From Streptomyces formicae (GTDB lineage: Bacteria > Actinomycetota > Actinomycetes > Streptomycetales > Streptomycetaceae): DNA of 64,000 nt. The notes under the pieces were generated by a model. The model was not told the origin of the DNA. It did not search any database and saw only the letters and a list, made by a program, of their open reading frames with translations. The stretch lies in the NCBI RefSeq assembly GCF_022647665.1, contig NZ_CP071872.1:1364001-1428000 (forward strand), in the 5' to 3' direction. Positions 14,767 to 23,820 of this stretch are shown here, piece by piece; positions within the stretch are counted from its first letter, which is position 1, and each line of letters starts with the position of its first letter. Both the position numbers and the translations under genes were made by a program.

Positions 14767-16947
14767 GTGACAGCAGCAACGCACTCCACTCTCTTCCCTC
14801 AGGTCCCCGTGTCCGCGGACGCGGTGCTCGACGGGCTCGACCCCGAGCAGCGCGAGGTCGCGACCGCGCTCGCCGGACCGGTGTGCGTCCTGGCCGGCGC
14901 CGGTACGGGCAAGACTCGGGCGATCACCCACCGCATCGCCTACGGAGTGCGCGCCGGGATAATCCAGCCGGCGAGTGTGCTGGCCGTCACGTTCACCAAC
15001 CGCGCCGCGGGGGAGATGCGCGGGCGGCTGCGGCAGCTCGGTGCGGGCGGGGTGCAGGCCCGCACGTTCCACTCGGCCGCCCTGCGCCAGCTCCAGTACT
15101 TCTGGCCGAAAGCCGTCGGCGGCGAGCTGCCGAGGCTGTTGGAGCGGAAGATCCAGCTGGTCGCCGAGGCCGCCGCACGCTGCCGGTTCCGGCTCGACCG
15201 CAATGAGCTCAGGGACGTGACCAGCGAGATCGAGTGGGCCAAGGTCACCCAGACGGTGCCCGCCGACTATCCGGCGGCGGTCGCCAAGTCGCTGCGGGAC
15301 GCCCCCCGCGACCCGGCGGAGATCGGCCAGATCTACGCGATGTACGAGCAGCTGAAGCGCGACCGCTCGGTGATCGACTTCGAGGACGTCCTGCTCCTCA
15401 CGGTCGGCATCCTCCAGGACCGCCACGACATCGCCGACCAGATCCGCCGCCAGTACCAGCACTTCGTGGTGGACGAGTACCAGGACGTGTCACCGCTCCA
15501 GCAGCGGCTGCTGGAGCTCTGGCTCGGCGACCGCGACAGCCTGTGCGTCGTCGGCGACGCCAGCCAGACGATCTACTCCTTCACCGGAGCCACCCCCGAC
15601 CACCTGCTGAACTTCCGCACCCGCCACCCCAACGCCACCGTGGTGAAGCTGGTCCGTGACTACCGCTCGACCCCGCAGGTCGTCCATCTGGCCAACGGTC
15701 TGCTCAGCCAGGCGCGCGGCCGCGCCGCCGAGCACCGGCTCGAACTGGTCTCGCAGCGCGACCCCGGCCCCGACCCGGCCTATACGGAGTACGCGGACGA
15801 GCCGGCGGAGGCCGAAGGCACCGCCCGGCGGATCCGGGACCTGATCGCGGCCGGTGTCCCGGCCGGCGAGATCGCGGTGCTCTACCGGGTCAACGCACAG
15901 TCCGAGGTCTACGAGCAGGCGCTCGCCGACGCGGGCGTGCCGTACCAGCTGCGCGGCGCCGAGCGCTTCTTCGAGCGTGCGGAGGTACGGGAGGCCGGGG
16001 TCGCCCTGCGCGGCGCCGCCCGGGCCGGGGGGAACGACCCCCTGCTGGACGATGCCGGTGACCTGGCGTCGCAGGTGCGTGCGGTCCTCTCGACGAAGGG
16101 CTGGACGAGCGAGCCCCCCGCGGGTTCCGGCGCGGTGCGGGACCGCTGGGAGTCCCTGGCCTCCCTGGTCCGGCTCGCCGAGGACTTCGCGCGCGTCAAG
16201 CCGGAGGCGACCCTCGCCGATCTCGTCGCGGAGCTCGACGAGCGGGCGGCCGCCCAGCACGCCCCGACCGTCCAGGGCGTCACGCTCGCGTCGCTCCACT
16301 CGGCGAAGGGCCTGGAGTGGGATGCCGTGTTCCTGGTCGGCCTCACCGAGGGCATGATGCCGATCACCTACGCGAAGACCGACGAGCAGGTCGAGGAGGA
16401 GCGACGGCTGCTCTATGTGGGGGTCACCCGCGCCCGGCTGCATCTGTCGCTCTCCTGGGCGCTGTCCCGGTCGCCCGGCGGCCGGGCCTCCCGGCGGCCC
16501 ACCCGCTTCCTGGCCGGACTGCGGCCGGGCTCCACCGCGCCCGGGGCGGGCCGTGCGGGCGGTGCGGGAGGCGTCGAGCGTGGCGCCGCCGCCGGCGGCC
16601 GGCGCAAGCGGCGCGGTCCGGTGGTGTGCCGGGTCTGCGGGAAGACCCTCACCGATGCCGGCGAGATGAAGCTGATGCGGTGTGAGGACTGCCCCTCGGA
16701 CATGGACGAGGCGCTGTACGAGCGGCTTCGTGAGTGGCGCTCGGAGCAGGCCAAGGAGTTGGGCCAGCCGGCCTACTGCGTCTTCACCGACAAGACGCTC
16801 ATGGCGATCGCCGAGGCCGTGCCCGGAAGCGAGGGCGAGCTCGCCGGGATCTCCGGCGTCGGCGGGCGGAAGCTGGAGCGGTTCGGCACCGACGTTCTGG
16901 CCATCTGCGCAGGCCAGGAGGTTGGCGGGGGTGACGAGGAGGACTGA
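14767..16947 (+). CDS. uvrD2: UvrD2-type DNA helicase with HRDC domain
   Basis: A 726-aa SF1 helicase with GAGTGKTRA (Walker A, about residue 40), DEYQDVSPLQQ, GDASQTIYSFTGA, LHSAKGLEWDAVF, and LLYVGVTRARLHL. After a Gly/Arg linker comes a tetra-Cys motif (CRVCGKTL...MRCEDCP) and a C-terminal HRDC domain (about 655-720). This layout matches actinobacterial UvrD2, where the tetracysteine motif couples ATPase to unwinding. The GTG at 14767 starts at the conserved TAATHSTLFPQVPV text; the frame is open upstream but lacks homology. It is divergent from the mycoredoxin gene. Confidence 0.92.
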   Translation: MTAATHSTLFPQVPVSADAVLDGLDPEQREVATALAGPVCVLAGAGTGKTRAITHRIAYGVRAGIIQPASVLAVTFTNRAAGEMRGRLRQLGAGGVQARTFHSAALRQLQYFWPKAVGGELPRLLERKIQLVAEAAARCRFRLDRNELRDVTSEIEWAKVTQTVPADYPAAVAKSLRDAPRDPAEIGQIYAMYEQLKRDRSVIDFEDVLLLTVGILQDRHDIADQIRRQYQHFVVDEYQDVSPLQQRLLELWLGDRDSLCVVGDASQTIYSFTGATPDHLLNFRTRHPNATVVKLVRDYRSTPQVVHLANGLLSQARGRAAEHRLELVSQRDPGPDPAYTEYADEPAEAEGTARRIRDLIAAGVPAGEIAVLYRVNAQSEVYEQALADAGVPYQLRGAERFFERAEVREAGVALRGAARAGGNDPLLDDAGDLASQVRAVLSTKGWTSEPPAGSGAVRDRWESLASLVRLAEDFARVKPEATLADLVAELDERAAAQHAPTVQGVTLASLHSAKGLEWDAVFLVGLTEGMMPITYAKTDEQVEEERRLLYVGVTRARLHLSLSWALSRSPGGRASRRPTRFLAGLRPGSTAPGAGRAGGAGGVERGAAAGGRRKRRGPVVCRVCGKTLTDAGEMKLMRCEDCPSDMDEALYERLREWRSEQAKELGQPAYCVFTDKTLMAIAEAVPGSEGELAGISGVGGRKLERFGTDVLAICAGQEVGGGDEED

Positions 16948-16959
16948 TGCAAACTCGTC

Positions 16960-17000
16960 GAAAAAATAGTTTGCGCCCGCCCCAGTCATCGCCATAGGTT
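16960..17000 (+). promoter_or_regulatory. WhiB7/WblC-type autoregulated promoter
   Basis: An A/T tract (GAAAAAATAGT, 16960-16970) sits directly upstream of a -35 TTGCGC (16971-16976), then 18 bp and a -10 TAGGTT (16995-17000). An A/T block just above the -35 is the known signature of WhiB7/WblC-activated promoters, bound by its AT-hook. Transcription would start near 17006 and give a leader of about 610 nt before wblC. Confidence 0.7.
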
Positions 17001-17113
17001 CTTAACCACGGGAACAGACGCTTCTCTGAAGCCCTGTTGTCGTGCTGTACTTATCCGAATACGCGTGATCGGCCCCAGCCGGTCCCCCGAGACGCCGAGA
17101 GGAGGCGATTCCA

Positions 17114-17446
17114 GTGATCAGCATCAACACCAGCTTCATCCGCAACGCCGTCAAAATGACCGATCGCTCGGTCGTCTCCGCCTGCTCGCTCGGCCTCTCC
17201 GGTTCGGCGTTCATTGGCACCGGTCTGTCCGGCTTCGCGGCCGTCCGTCCGGTCTCCCTCCCTGTGGGTCTGCCCGTCCGGGAGCGCAATGAGCGACCGA
17301 CCAAGGCACTGGAAGCAGGAGTAGCGGCGGCAGAGGCGAAGGCCTACGCCATCGCGGCGGCCAGTGCCGGCAGCAAGAAGCAGACGACGCATCACCACAC
17401 GATGTGGGCCTTCCGTGGGCTCGAACCCTGGAGTGATCCAGCCTGA
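17114..17446 (+). CDS. 110-aa leader ORF upstream of wblC
   Basis: GTG 17114 with a strong AGGAGG site 8 bp before it. The product starts MISINTSFIRNAVKMTDRSV, has a short hydrophobic middle and ends THHHTMWAFRGLEPWSDPA. It lies between the WblC-type promoter and wblC. Its stop codon sits inside a palindrome (GCCTGATCC-A-GGATCAGGC, 17441-17459), right before a strong terminator. In mycobacteria and Streptomyces, whiB7/wblC is induced by ribosome-targeting drugs through leader-ORF attenuation. This ORF is the natural candidate for that role, although it is longer than the mycobacterial leader. It may instead be a small protein in its own right. Confidence 0.65.
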   Translation: MISINTSFIRNAVKMTDRSVVSACSLGLSGSAFIGTGLSGFAAVRPVSLPVGLPVRERNERPTKALEAGVAAAEAKAYAIAAASAGSKKQTTHHHTMWAFRGLEPWSDPA

Positions 17447-17469
17447 TCCAGGATCAGGCCGGCGCCTTC

Positions 17470-17512
17470 AGGGCCGCGGAACCCCACCAGGGATCCGCGG
17501 CCCTTCTGTTTT
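17470..17512 (+). terminator. attenuator-like terminator in the wblC leader
   Basis: AGGGCCGCGGA and TCCGCGGCCCT form a perfect 11-bp stem with a 13-nt loop, followed by TCTGTTTT. It is a complete intrinsic terminator 24 bp past the leader ORF and about 105 bp before wblC. The palindrome at 17441-17459 could act as the competing structure. Confidence 0.75.
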
Positions 17513-17616
17513 CCCCGATGAGGAAACGGAACGAAGGGGCCTCGGGACCAGCAAGACCCGGTACCAGCCGAAGCCCGGTCAACAGACCGGACAGACCAGA
17601 CGAGGAAAACACCACC

Positions 17617-17985
17617 GTGCAACTCGAAGCGCACGCCCCGTCCGTACCGCCTTCCGAAACGATCCCCCCGCCCGGCCTCACGGAGGACTCCACCTTGACT
17701 CCGCTCACCGCGCTGACCGCGCTCGACGACGCCATCGAGAACCTCGGCGTGCCCGTCCCCTGCCGTTCCAACGACCCGGAGGTCTTCTTCGCGGAGTCGC
17801 CGGCCGATGTCGAGTACGCCAAGTCCCTCTGCCGGACCTGCCCGCTGGTCGAGGCCTGCCTCGCCGGCGCCAAGGAACGGCGTGAGCCGTGGGGCGTCTG
17901 GGGCGGAGAGCTTTTCGTCCAGGGCGTCGTCGTCGCCCGGAAGCGGCCGCGTGGCCGCCCGCGCAAGAACCCGGTCGCGGCATGA
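17617..17985 (+). CDS. wblC: WblC, WhiB7-type antibiotic-resistance regulator
   Basis: A 122-aa WhiB-family iron-sulfur protein. The four cluster Cys are Cys49, Cys72, Cys75 and Cys81 (CRTCPLVEAC), followed by the beta-turn GVWGG (93-97) and an AT-hook RGRPRKN (112-118). The AT-hook separates WhiB7/WblC from other Wbl proteins. It binds the housekeeping sigma factor and activates intrinsic resistance genes when translation is inhibited. GTG 17617 follows GAGGAAA. Regulation probably combines autoactivation at 16960-17000 with leader attenuation. The next gene starts within its stop (ATGA). Confidence 0.93.
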   Translation: MQLEAHAPSVPPSETIPPPGLTEDSTLTPLTALTALDDAIENLGVPVPCRSNDPEVFFAESPADVEYAKSLCRTCPLVEACLAGAKERREPWGVWGGELFVQGVVVARKRPRGRPRKNPVAA

Positions 17986-18308
17986 ACGCCGCCGGCACCA
18001 TCGACCGTCCCCTCACGCACGATCCCCAGAAGCAGGCCCCGATGACCTCTTCCGCCAGCGAGCCGTCCGGCTCCGCCAGCACCCCAGCCACCACCACCTT
18101 CGGCGCGGACACCTCGCGTCAGAACAGGACCCGTGAAATGCAACTCATCCCAGAAGCCCTGGCTCGTGCGCATATGCACGAGCGCCTGCGGGAAGCCGAG
18201 TCGGAACGCCAGGCCGCGCGCCTGGTAGCCGCCCGGCGGATGCAGCGGCGCGCCGAGCGCGTGTCGCTGCGGGCCCGCCGCGCGCTGGCCATGGCCGTCA
18301 TGCACTGA
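17982..18308 (+). CDS. 108-aa hypothetical protein coupled to wblC
   Basis: ATG 17982 overlaps the wblC stop codon. The first half is Ser/Thr/Pro-rich. The second half is a predicted amphipathic helix rich in Arg and Ala (EALARAHMHERLREAESERQ, then RMQRRAERVSLRARRALAMA). I recognise it only as a conserved streptomycete neighbour of wblC. Tight coupling suggests co-expression under antibiotic stress. Confidence 0.7.
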   Translation: MNAAGTIDRPLTHDPQKQAPMTSSASEPSGSASTPATTTFGADTSRQNRTREMQLIPEALARAHMHERLREAESERQAARLVAARRMQRRAERVSLRARRALAMAVMH

Positions 18309-18421
18309 TCCAGGCCCGCAGACACCACGCACAGCTCCCACCGCGGGGGCCGGTCCGAACCGACCGGCCCCCGCGGTGCGTTGTCCCTGCCTGTCGGTCC
18401 ACGTGGGGTTATCGTCACGAG

Positions 18422-18619
18422 GTGGACCAGCACACTCATCACCCAGTCCAGCCGGGTGCCGAGAACGTCGTGTGTTCCCGGTGCCGCAAGGTCGCCGAGG
18501 GCGCTCCACCGACCTGGACCTGCTCCGTGGAGAACGGCCGGCGCCACTACTTCTGCGACGACTGCGCCCGCGCCAACATCAGGGCCATCGAGGGACGGCT
18601 CGACTCCGCCTGGTGGTGA
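18422..18619 (+). CDS. 65-aa putative zinc-ribbon protein
   Basis: GTG 18422; the product has two CxxC-type pairs (VCSRCRKV and FCDDCARAN) separated by about 22 residues, the layout of a small zinc ribbon. No enzyme motif is present. It lies just before a convergent gene. Function unknown. Confidence 0.75.
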   Translation: MDQHTHHPVQPGAENVVCSRCRKVAEGAPPTWTCSVENGRRHYFCDDCARANIRAIEGRLDSAWW

Positions 18620-18638
18620 TGGCGGCGGAGACGACCGG

Positions 18639-20072
18639 TCAGACCTCCACGACCAGGCCGTCCCTGTCCGTCTCCCCGGCTCCCCCGGCTTCCGCGGAGT
18701 CCCCGGCCTCCTCGGCCTCGTCCAGGAAGCCCGGCAGCCAGGCCTCCAGCTCATCGCGGAGCCGCACCGTCGCGTTCAGCTGGCAGAGCACGCCGATGGT
18801 GCTCAGCGTCACTCGATGGATCAGCAGATACGCAGGCGGCAGATTGAGCTGCTTGCCCAACTGGTGTGCGGGGGAGCGGGGGTCGGCGATCCGAGCCACC
18901 TGGTTGCGCATCCAGCTTCGTGTGAAGGTGAAGGTGTCTGCCTCGGCCGGCTCGATGATCGGCAACAGGTACTCGAGCACCGCGTCCGGGTCGAGAGCCA
19001 TCGACTCCCTGACGAACCCCTCCTCGCACAGCAGACCGTAGACCGCCTCGGCCTCGCCCGCCAGGGTCATCCGCAAGGACTCCCCGATGGTCCCGGGCAG
19101 TCCGCCGGGGAGCCGGTCGACCGTGCCGAAGTCCAGCACGCCGAGCCGCCAGCCCTCGCCGCCCTGTTCGTCCCCTTCCCCGCCGTCCTCGTCGGCCGGG
19201 GGAAGCAGCCGGAAGTTCCCCGGGTGCGGATCCGCGTGGAGCAGACCCGTGCGTGCGGGGCCGGAGAAGAGGAAGCGGGCCAGCAACTGCCCCGCCCGGT
19301 CCCGCTGCTCCTGGGTGCCGTCGCTGATCACCTCGGCGAGCGGTATACCGTCGATCCACTCGGTCACCAGCACCTGGTCGCCCTGGTGGACCACGTCCGG
19401 CACGACCACATCCGAATCGTCGTCGAACTCCGCCGCATGCTCCTGCTGGGCCTGGGCCTCCAGCGCGTAGTCCAGCTCCTCCGAGACCCGGTCCCGGAGT
19501 TCGGTGATGAGGGGCTTGATGTCCATCCCCGGAATCAGCGGGCCCAGCAGCCGTGCGAACCGGCTCAGCTGGGAGAGGTCCGACAGCAGCGCTTCACCGG
19601 CGCCCGGGTACTGCACCTTCACCGCGACCTCGCGCCCGTCGTGCCAGACCGCCCGGTGGACCTGGCCGATCGAGGCGGCGGCCGCGGGCTTGTCCTCGAA
19701 CTCCAGGAAGAGGTCCCGCCAGTCCTCGCCCAGCCGCTCCCTCAGCACCTCGTGGACCGTGCTCGTCGGCATCGGGGGCGCGGCGTCCTGGAGCTTGGTC
19801 AGCGCGGCACGGTACGGGCCCGCGATCTCCTCCGGCAGCGCCGACTCGAAGACGGACATGGCCTGCCCGAACTTCATCGCGCCACCCTTGAGCTCGCCGA
19901 GCACCTTGAACAGCTGCTCCGCCGTCCGCTGTTGCAGCTCTCGCGCGACGATCTCCGCGGACTTGCCGCCGATCCGCTTGCCCAGGCCCCAGGTGGCCCG
20001 GCCGGCGAAGCCCAGGGGCAGAGCGGCCAACTTGGCGGTACGGGTGACCGCCTTCCGGGGAAGATCAGACAT
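18639..20072 (-). CDS. ABC1/UbiB-family atypical kinase
   Basis: A 477-aa AarF/UbiB/ABC1 protein. It has the diagnostic KxGQ region (MKFGQAMS, about 65-72), the Ala-rich nucleotide loop AAAASIGQVHRA, the VAVKVQYPG lysine, and catalytic/metal motifs LLHADPHPGNF. These atypical kinases or ATPases usually support quinone or lipid metabolism; the substrate here is unknown. The ThiF-like gene is upstream in the same direction (42 bp gap), so they may be co-transcribed. An acidic insert (about 285-300, DEDGGEGDEQGGEG) is unusual for the family. Confidence 0.88.
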   Translation of the reverse strand: MSDLPRKAVTRTAKLAALPLGFAGRATWGLGKRIGGKSAEIVARELQQRTAEQLFKVLGELKGGAMKFGQAMSVFESALPEEIAGPYRAALTKLQDAAPPMPTSTVHEVLRERLGEDWRDLFLEFEDKPAAAASIGQVHRAVWHDGREVAVKVQYPGAGEALLSDLSQLSRFARLLGPLIPGMDIKPLITELRDRVSEELDYALEAQAQQEHAAEFDDDSDVVVPDVVHQGDQVLVTEWIDGIPLAEVISDGTQEQRDRAGQLLARFLFSGPARTGLLHADPHPGNFRLLPPADEDGGEGDEQGGEGWRLGVLDFGTVDRLPGGLPGTIGESLRMTLAGEAEAVYGLLCEEGFVRESMALDPDAVLEYLLPIIEPAEADTFTFTRSWMRNQVARIADPRSPAHQLGKQLNLPPAYLLIHRVTLSTIGVLCQLNATVRLRDELEAWLPGFLDEAEEAGDSAEAGGAGETDRDGLVVEV

Positions 20073-20114
20073 GGCGCCCCTCCAGATCCCAGACTGCCGT
20101 GTCGCGTGCGGCGG

Positions 20115-21266
20115 TTACCCGGCCATTGTGTCCTGCGGCGTCCCGGCCCCCGAGGCGCGCTCCCCCTCAGTCTGCCCAGCGGCACCGCAGGTACAGTCGC
20201 GATGGGCCCTGACCGGCGAGGAACGCCAGTCGAGCAGTGGCAGCGACGCCTCCCACCGCGCTCCTGTGCTCGCGGGCAGTTCACCGTCCAGGAACGCCAG
20301 CGCATGCGCCGCTGCCAGCCCCGCGACCGCGGTGGCGAGCCCCAGATCACAGGGCCCGGCGGTGCTCCCGCGGTGGCTCGAGCGCCACTGCGCCAGCATC
20401 CTCGGCCACGCAGGGTCCCGCTCGGCCCTGGCCAGCTCCAGACATCCCGCACAGGCACTGCCGCCCGGCAGCACCAGCGGTCCGACCACGCCGGTGGCCT
20501 CCACAACCCCCGCATGGAGATGGGGAGTACCGGTGGCGATCCACTCCCCGGAGGCCGCCGGGTCGGGAGCGTAGGCCGCGAGGCCGTCCCGTGGTGCGAC
20601 GATCACCAGGGAGAGCGGGGGCTCGTCCAACGGCGGCCCTCCGGGTGGCCGTCGTGGCGCCCGGGGCACCCTGCCCGGGGCGGACCGCCGCACCAGCTGC
20701 TCCGCCGCACCGGCCCGGCGCTCGCCCACCGCCTCTGCGGGAAGCCCGCCGGGCGCCACGTCCCAGGGCTCCGTCAGCCCTCCGTCCAGCACCTCCACCT
20801 TCCCCACACCCGAGGCGGCCAGCACCGCCGCGACCACCGCCCCGACCCGGCCCGCGCCCCGGATCTGCACCCGCATCGCGCCCCGGGCGGCCAACCGGGC
20901 CACTGCGCCTCCCGGTTCCGGATGGACGACGGAGAGCGAGGCCAGGTCCGGGCGCAGCCGGTCGAGCGCGCCGGCCCGCTGCCGTAACGCATCGGCCGCC
21001 GGCCCGCCGCCCGTCGCGTCGTCGACCAGCCCCGCCTTCGTCAACCGTCCGAGCAGCGTGTCCACCTGGCCCTCGGGCAACCCCATGGATCTGGCCTCCT
21101 CCCGGAGCAGGGGCAGCCCTCGTGTCCCGTCGAACAGTGACATCAGACTCCCGGTCGCCGTGTCCACCGGCCCGACCACGACCGCGTGCGCAGGCGTCGC
21201 GCCGAACTGCACATACTGGCGGTCCCGCCAGGCGCGCCGCAGCGCGGGCTTCACCATCGGATGCAT
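20115..21266 (-). CDS. ThiF/E1-like protein with degenerate adenylation site
   Basis: A 383-aa protein. The N-terminal ~100 residues look like a small winged-helix/peptide-binding module. A Rossmann ThiF/MoeB fold follows (VQIRGAGRVGAVVAAVLAAS, then VEVLDGG). Cys pairs CAGC and CTCG could bind zinc as in E1-like enzymes. The usual Arg/Asn/Gln of active E1 enzymes after the Asp strand is not evident (DGGLTEPWDVAPGG), so it may bind rather than adenylate. ATG 21266 follows AGGGGGCGG. I know of no demonstrated role. It might act with the ABC1 kinase downstream. Confidence 0.8.
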   Translation of the reverse strand: MHPMVKPALRRAWRDRQYVQFGATPAHAVVVGPVDTATGSLMSLFDGTRGLPLLREEARSMGLPEGQVDTLLGRLTKAGLVDDATGGGPAADALRQRAGALDRLRPDLASLSVVHPEPGGAVARLAARGAMRVQIRGAGRVGAVVAAVLAASGVGKVEVLDGGLTEPWDVAPGGLPAEAVGERRAGAAEQLVRRSAPGRVPRAPRRPPGGPPLDEPPLSLVIVAPRDGLAAYAPDPAASGEWIATGTPHLHAGVVEATGVVGPLVLPGGSACAGCLELARAERDPAWPRMLAQWRSSHRGSTAGPCDLGLATAVAGLAAAHALAFLDGELPASTGARWEASLPLLDWRSSPVRAHRDCTCGAAGQTEGERASGAGTPQDTMAG

Positions 21267-21506
21267 ATCCGCCCCCTGTCGGGTCCTGTTCGCTCGGACC
21301 CCGTTCCGGTTCCGTTTCCACCCGCCGCTCTTTCGCGTCGTGTGGATCTTTCTCGCATCAGAATGCACGGACCCGGCGGCGAGTCCGGAAAGTTATCCAC
21401 AGGCATCGGGTATTAGTCGTTCAAATGGTGCGAGCCGTCGAATGGATCACGCTCGAACCGACCCGGAGGCGGGACTTCCTCCACTGACAGCGGGTAACGT
21501 CGGGGC

Positions 21507-22103
21507 GTGTCCGCCGACCAACCGCACAGCGCCGAAAGCCAGCAGCGCAGCGTGACCCGACTTACGCCCCGTTCCTCCGCGACGAGCGCTGTCGAGGTCC
21601 GCAGAAGCGCCCGGCGCAGCAGAACGGTCTCCGCGTACCGGGAGGGCGACCGCACCATCGTGCTCATCCCGGCCCGCATGTCCGAGGCGGAGGAGCAGCG
21701 CTGGGTGACCGTGATGCTCGACAAGCTCGCGGCCCAGGAGAGCAAGCGCACCCTCGGGGACGCGGAACTGACGGAGCGCGCCGAGCGGTTGTCCGAGCAG
21801 TACTTCGACGGCCGCGCCCGGCCCACGTCGGTGCGCTGGGTGACCAATCAGAACACCCGCTGGGGGTCCTGCACCCCGGCGGAGGGCAGCATCCGTCTGT
21901 CCCACCGGCTCCAGGGCATGCCGGAGTACGTCGTCGACTACGTGCTGGTCCACGAGCTGGCCCACCTGCTGGTACCGGGGCACGGGCCGCGTTTCTGGCG
22001 GCTCCTGGAGGCGTATCCGCGCACCGAGCGGGCTCGCGGCTACCTCGAAGGCGTGGTTGCGGCGGACCGCCTTCCGCATCTCCCCGCCGCGCGCGGAGAG
22101 TGA
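21507..22103 (+). CDS. YgjP/M48-like metallopeptidase
   Basis: A 198-aa protein with the zinc motif HELAH (His149, Glu150, His153) and a third ligand in PGHGPRFW (His159), plus the family block TRWGSCTPAEGSIRLSHRL. This is the YgjP/DUF45-type 'M48 family metallopeptidase'. It is cytoplasmic, with no signal or membrane segment, and the Arg-rich N-terminus is variable. Start GTG 21507. Substrate unknown. Confidence 0.88.
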   Translation: MSADQPHSAESQQRSVTRLTPRSSATSAVEVRRSARRSRTVSAYREGDRTIVLIPARMSEAEEQRWVTVMLDKLAAQESKRTLGDAELTERAERLSEQYFDGRARPTSVRWVTNQNTRWGSCTPAEGSIRLSHRLQGMPEYVVDYVLVHELAHLLVPGHGPRFWRLLEAYPRTERARGYLEGVVAADRLPHLPAARGE

Positions 22104-22213
22104 GCCCAGCCGGTCTGTACCGATTCCGTCCCGGCTTGGCTCATTGTCGTTCGCAGCCGTTAGCCTGGCGCGACGTATTCAGAGTTCGTCGGGATGGGGG
22201 ACGGTCGTTACGC

Positions 22214-23806
22214 ATGGCCAGGGAATTCCAACGAGGCCACAAGGCCAAGATCAGTGATCTGACTCCGGGGACCGATCTGTACGTGGGTGTGCAGATCGCG
22301 GCGCCCGGACTGACCTTCGACATCACCTGCTTCGGCCTCGACGCCGGTGAACAGCTCTCGGACGACCGGTATTTCATCTTCTTCAACCAGCCGAAGTCGC
22401 CCGAGGAGTCCATACAGCTGCTCGGCGCACAGGCGGGTGACACCGAGTCGTTCCGGGTCACGCTGGACCGCATCCCCGCGAGCATCCACCGGCTGTCGTT
22501 CACCGCGACCATCGACGGCGCCGGCCAGATGTCGCAGATCGGACCCGGATACATCCGGATCGTGGCGGGCGGCGAGGAGGTCGTGCGGTACGCCTTCTCC
22601 GGAGCCGAGTTCTCCACCGAACGCGCCGTGATGCTGGGTGACTTCTACCTCAAGGACGTGTGGCGGTTCGCCGCCGTAGGCCAGGGCTTCGACGGCGGCC
22701 TCGATGCGCTGCTGAAGAACTTCGGGGGTGAGGTGGCCGAGGAGGAGCCCGCGGCGCAGCAGCAGCCGCAGGCCGCGCCCGGATTCGCCCCGCCGGCCGG
22801 AGCACCTGCACCTGCTCCCGCGTTCGGCGCGCCCACCGCGCCCCCGGCTCCTGCTCCCGCGTTCGGCGCGCCCGCCGCCCAGGCCCCGGCACCCGCCCCC
22901 GCTCCTGCTCCGGTGAATCCGCAGGTGCACACCGCGCCGACGATCGCCGCACCGATGACCCCGCCCGTCGGCACGGTTCCGCCGCAGGCGCCGCCGCCCT
23001 CGTACGGACAGCCCGGGCAGCAGCCGCAGTTCGCCCAGGCTCCCGGCCAGGTCCCGGGCGCCCCGTACGGCCAGCAGCCGGCCCCGTACGGTCAGCCCGG
23101 TGTGCCCCAGGCCCAGGGCGTTCCCCAAGGAGTGCCCCAGACCGGGGCCGGACTCCAGGCAGCCCTGCAGCCGTACAAGGAGCAGCCCACCGGTCAGCGC
23201 TGGACCCCGCAGAACCAGCAGCTCATGCGAGTCGATCTCGCCATGGGTGGTACACCGGTGCTCGCCCGCCAGGGCAGCATGGTCATGTACCAGGGCAAGG
23301 TCGACTTCAGCTACAAGGGCGCCGGTTTCGCCGGCCGTGTCGTCGGCAACGCCACGGGCCAGGAGATGCAGCTCATGCGTTGTACCGGCCGCGGCCAGGT
23401 CTTCCTCGCCGAGAACGGCGCGCATTTGCATCCCATCGAGCTCCAGGGCGACGGAATCTGCGTCTCCGCGGAGAACGTCCTCGCGTTCGACGAGTCGCTG
23501 CAGCACGAGATCCGCCGTATCGAAGGCCACGGCATCCCCGGTGGCGCCCTGTTCACCATGCAGTTCCAGGGCACCGGCACGGTCGTCGTCAAGACCCACG
23601 GCGTGCCCGTCGTGCTGCCGGTCACCCCCACCACGTTCGCCGACTCCAACGCCGTCGTGGCCTGGTCGTCCGCGTCCCAGGTGATCCTCTCCAGCCAGGT
23701 CCGGCTCCGGCGCAACGCCTACCCCGGCCACAGCGGAGAGACCGTGAACCTCCAGTTCCGGGGTGCCCCCGGCAACTTCATCGTCGTCCAGCCGTACGAG
23801 GTCTGA
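22214..23806 (+). CDS. TerD-AIM24 fusion protein
   Basis: A 530-aa two-domain protein. Residues 1-175 form a TerD/tellurite-resistance fold (LYVGVQIAAPGLTFDITCFG, and RYIFFN-like FIFFNQPKSP). A Pro/Ala/Gln-rich linker follows (about 176-330). Residues about 335-530 form an AIM24 domain (GSMVMYQGKVDFSYKG ... ALFTMQFQGTGTVVVKTHG). TerD proteins bind Ca2+ and appear in stress systems; AIM24 domains occur in mitochondria and many bacteria with uncertain function. Two single-domain AIM24 genes follow at 14- and 18-bp spacing, making a three-gene operon. Confidence 0.9.
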   Translation: MAREFQRGHKAKISDLTPGTDLYVGVQIAAPGLTFDITCFGLDAGEQLSDDRYFIFFNQPKSPEESIQLLGAQAGDTESFRVTLDRIPASIHRLSFTATIDGAGQMSQIGPGYIRIVAGGEEVVRYAFSGAEFSTERAVMLGDFYLKDVWRFAAVGQGFDGGLDALLKNFGGEVAEEEPAAQQQPQAAPGFAPPAGAPAPAPAFGAPTAPPAPAPAFGAPAAQAPAPAPAPAPVNPQVHTAPTIAAPMTPPVGTVPPQAPPPSYGQPGQQPQFAQAPGQVPGAPYGQQPAPYGQPGVPQAQGVPQGVPQTGAGLQAALQPYKEQPTGQRWTPQNQQLMRVDLAMGGTPVLARQGSMVMYQGKVDFSYKGAGFAGRVVGNATGQEMQLMRCTGRGQVFLAENGAHLHPIELQGDGICVSAENVLAFDESLQHEIRRIEGHGIPGGALFTMQFQGTGTVVVKTHGVPVVLPVTPTTFADSNAVVAWSSASQVILSSQVRLRRNAYPGHSGETVNLQFRGAPGNFIVVQPYEV

Positions 23807-23820
23807 GGGAGCCCGAATCC

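Noticed and set aside
18381..20987. 868-aa plus-strand frame opposite the ABC1 and ThiF-like genes
   Set aside because: No domains; overlaps two genes with conserved motifs.
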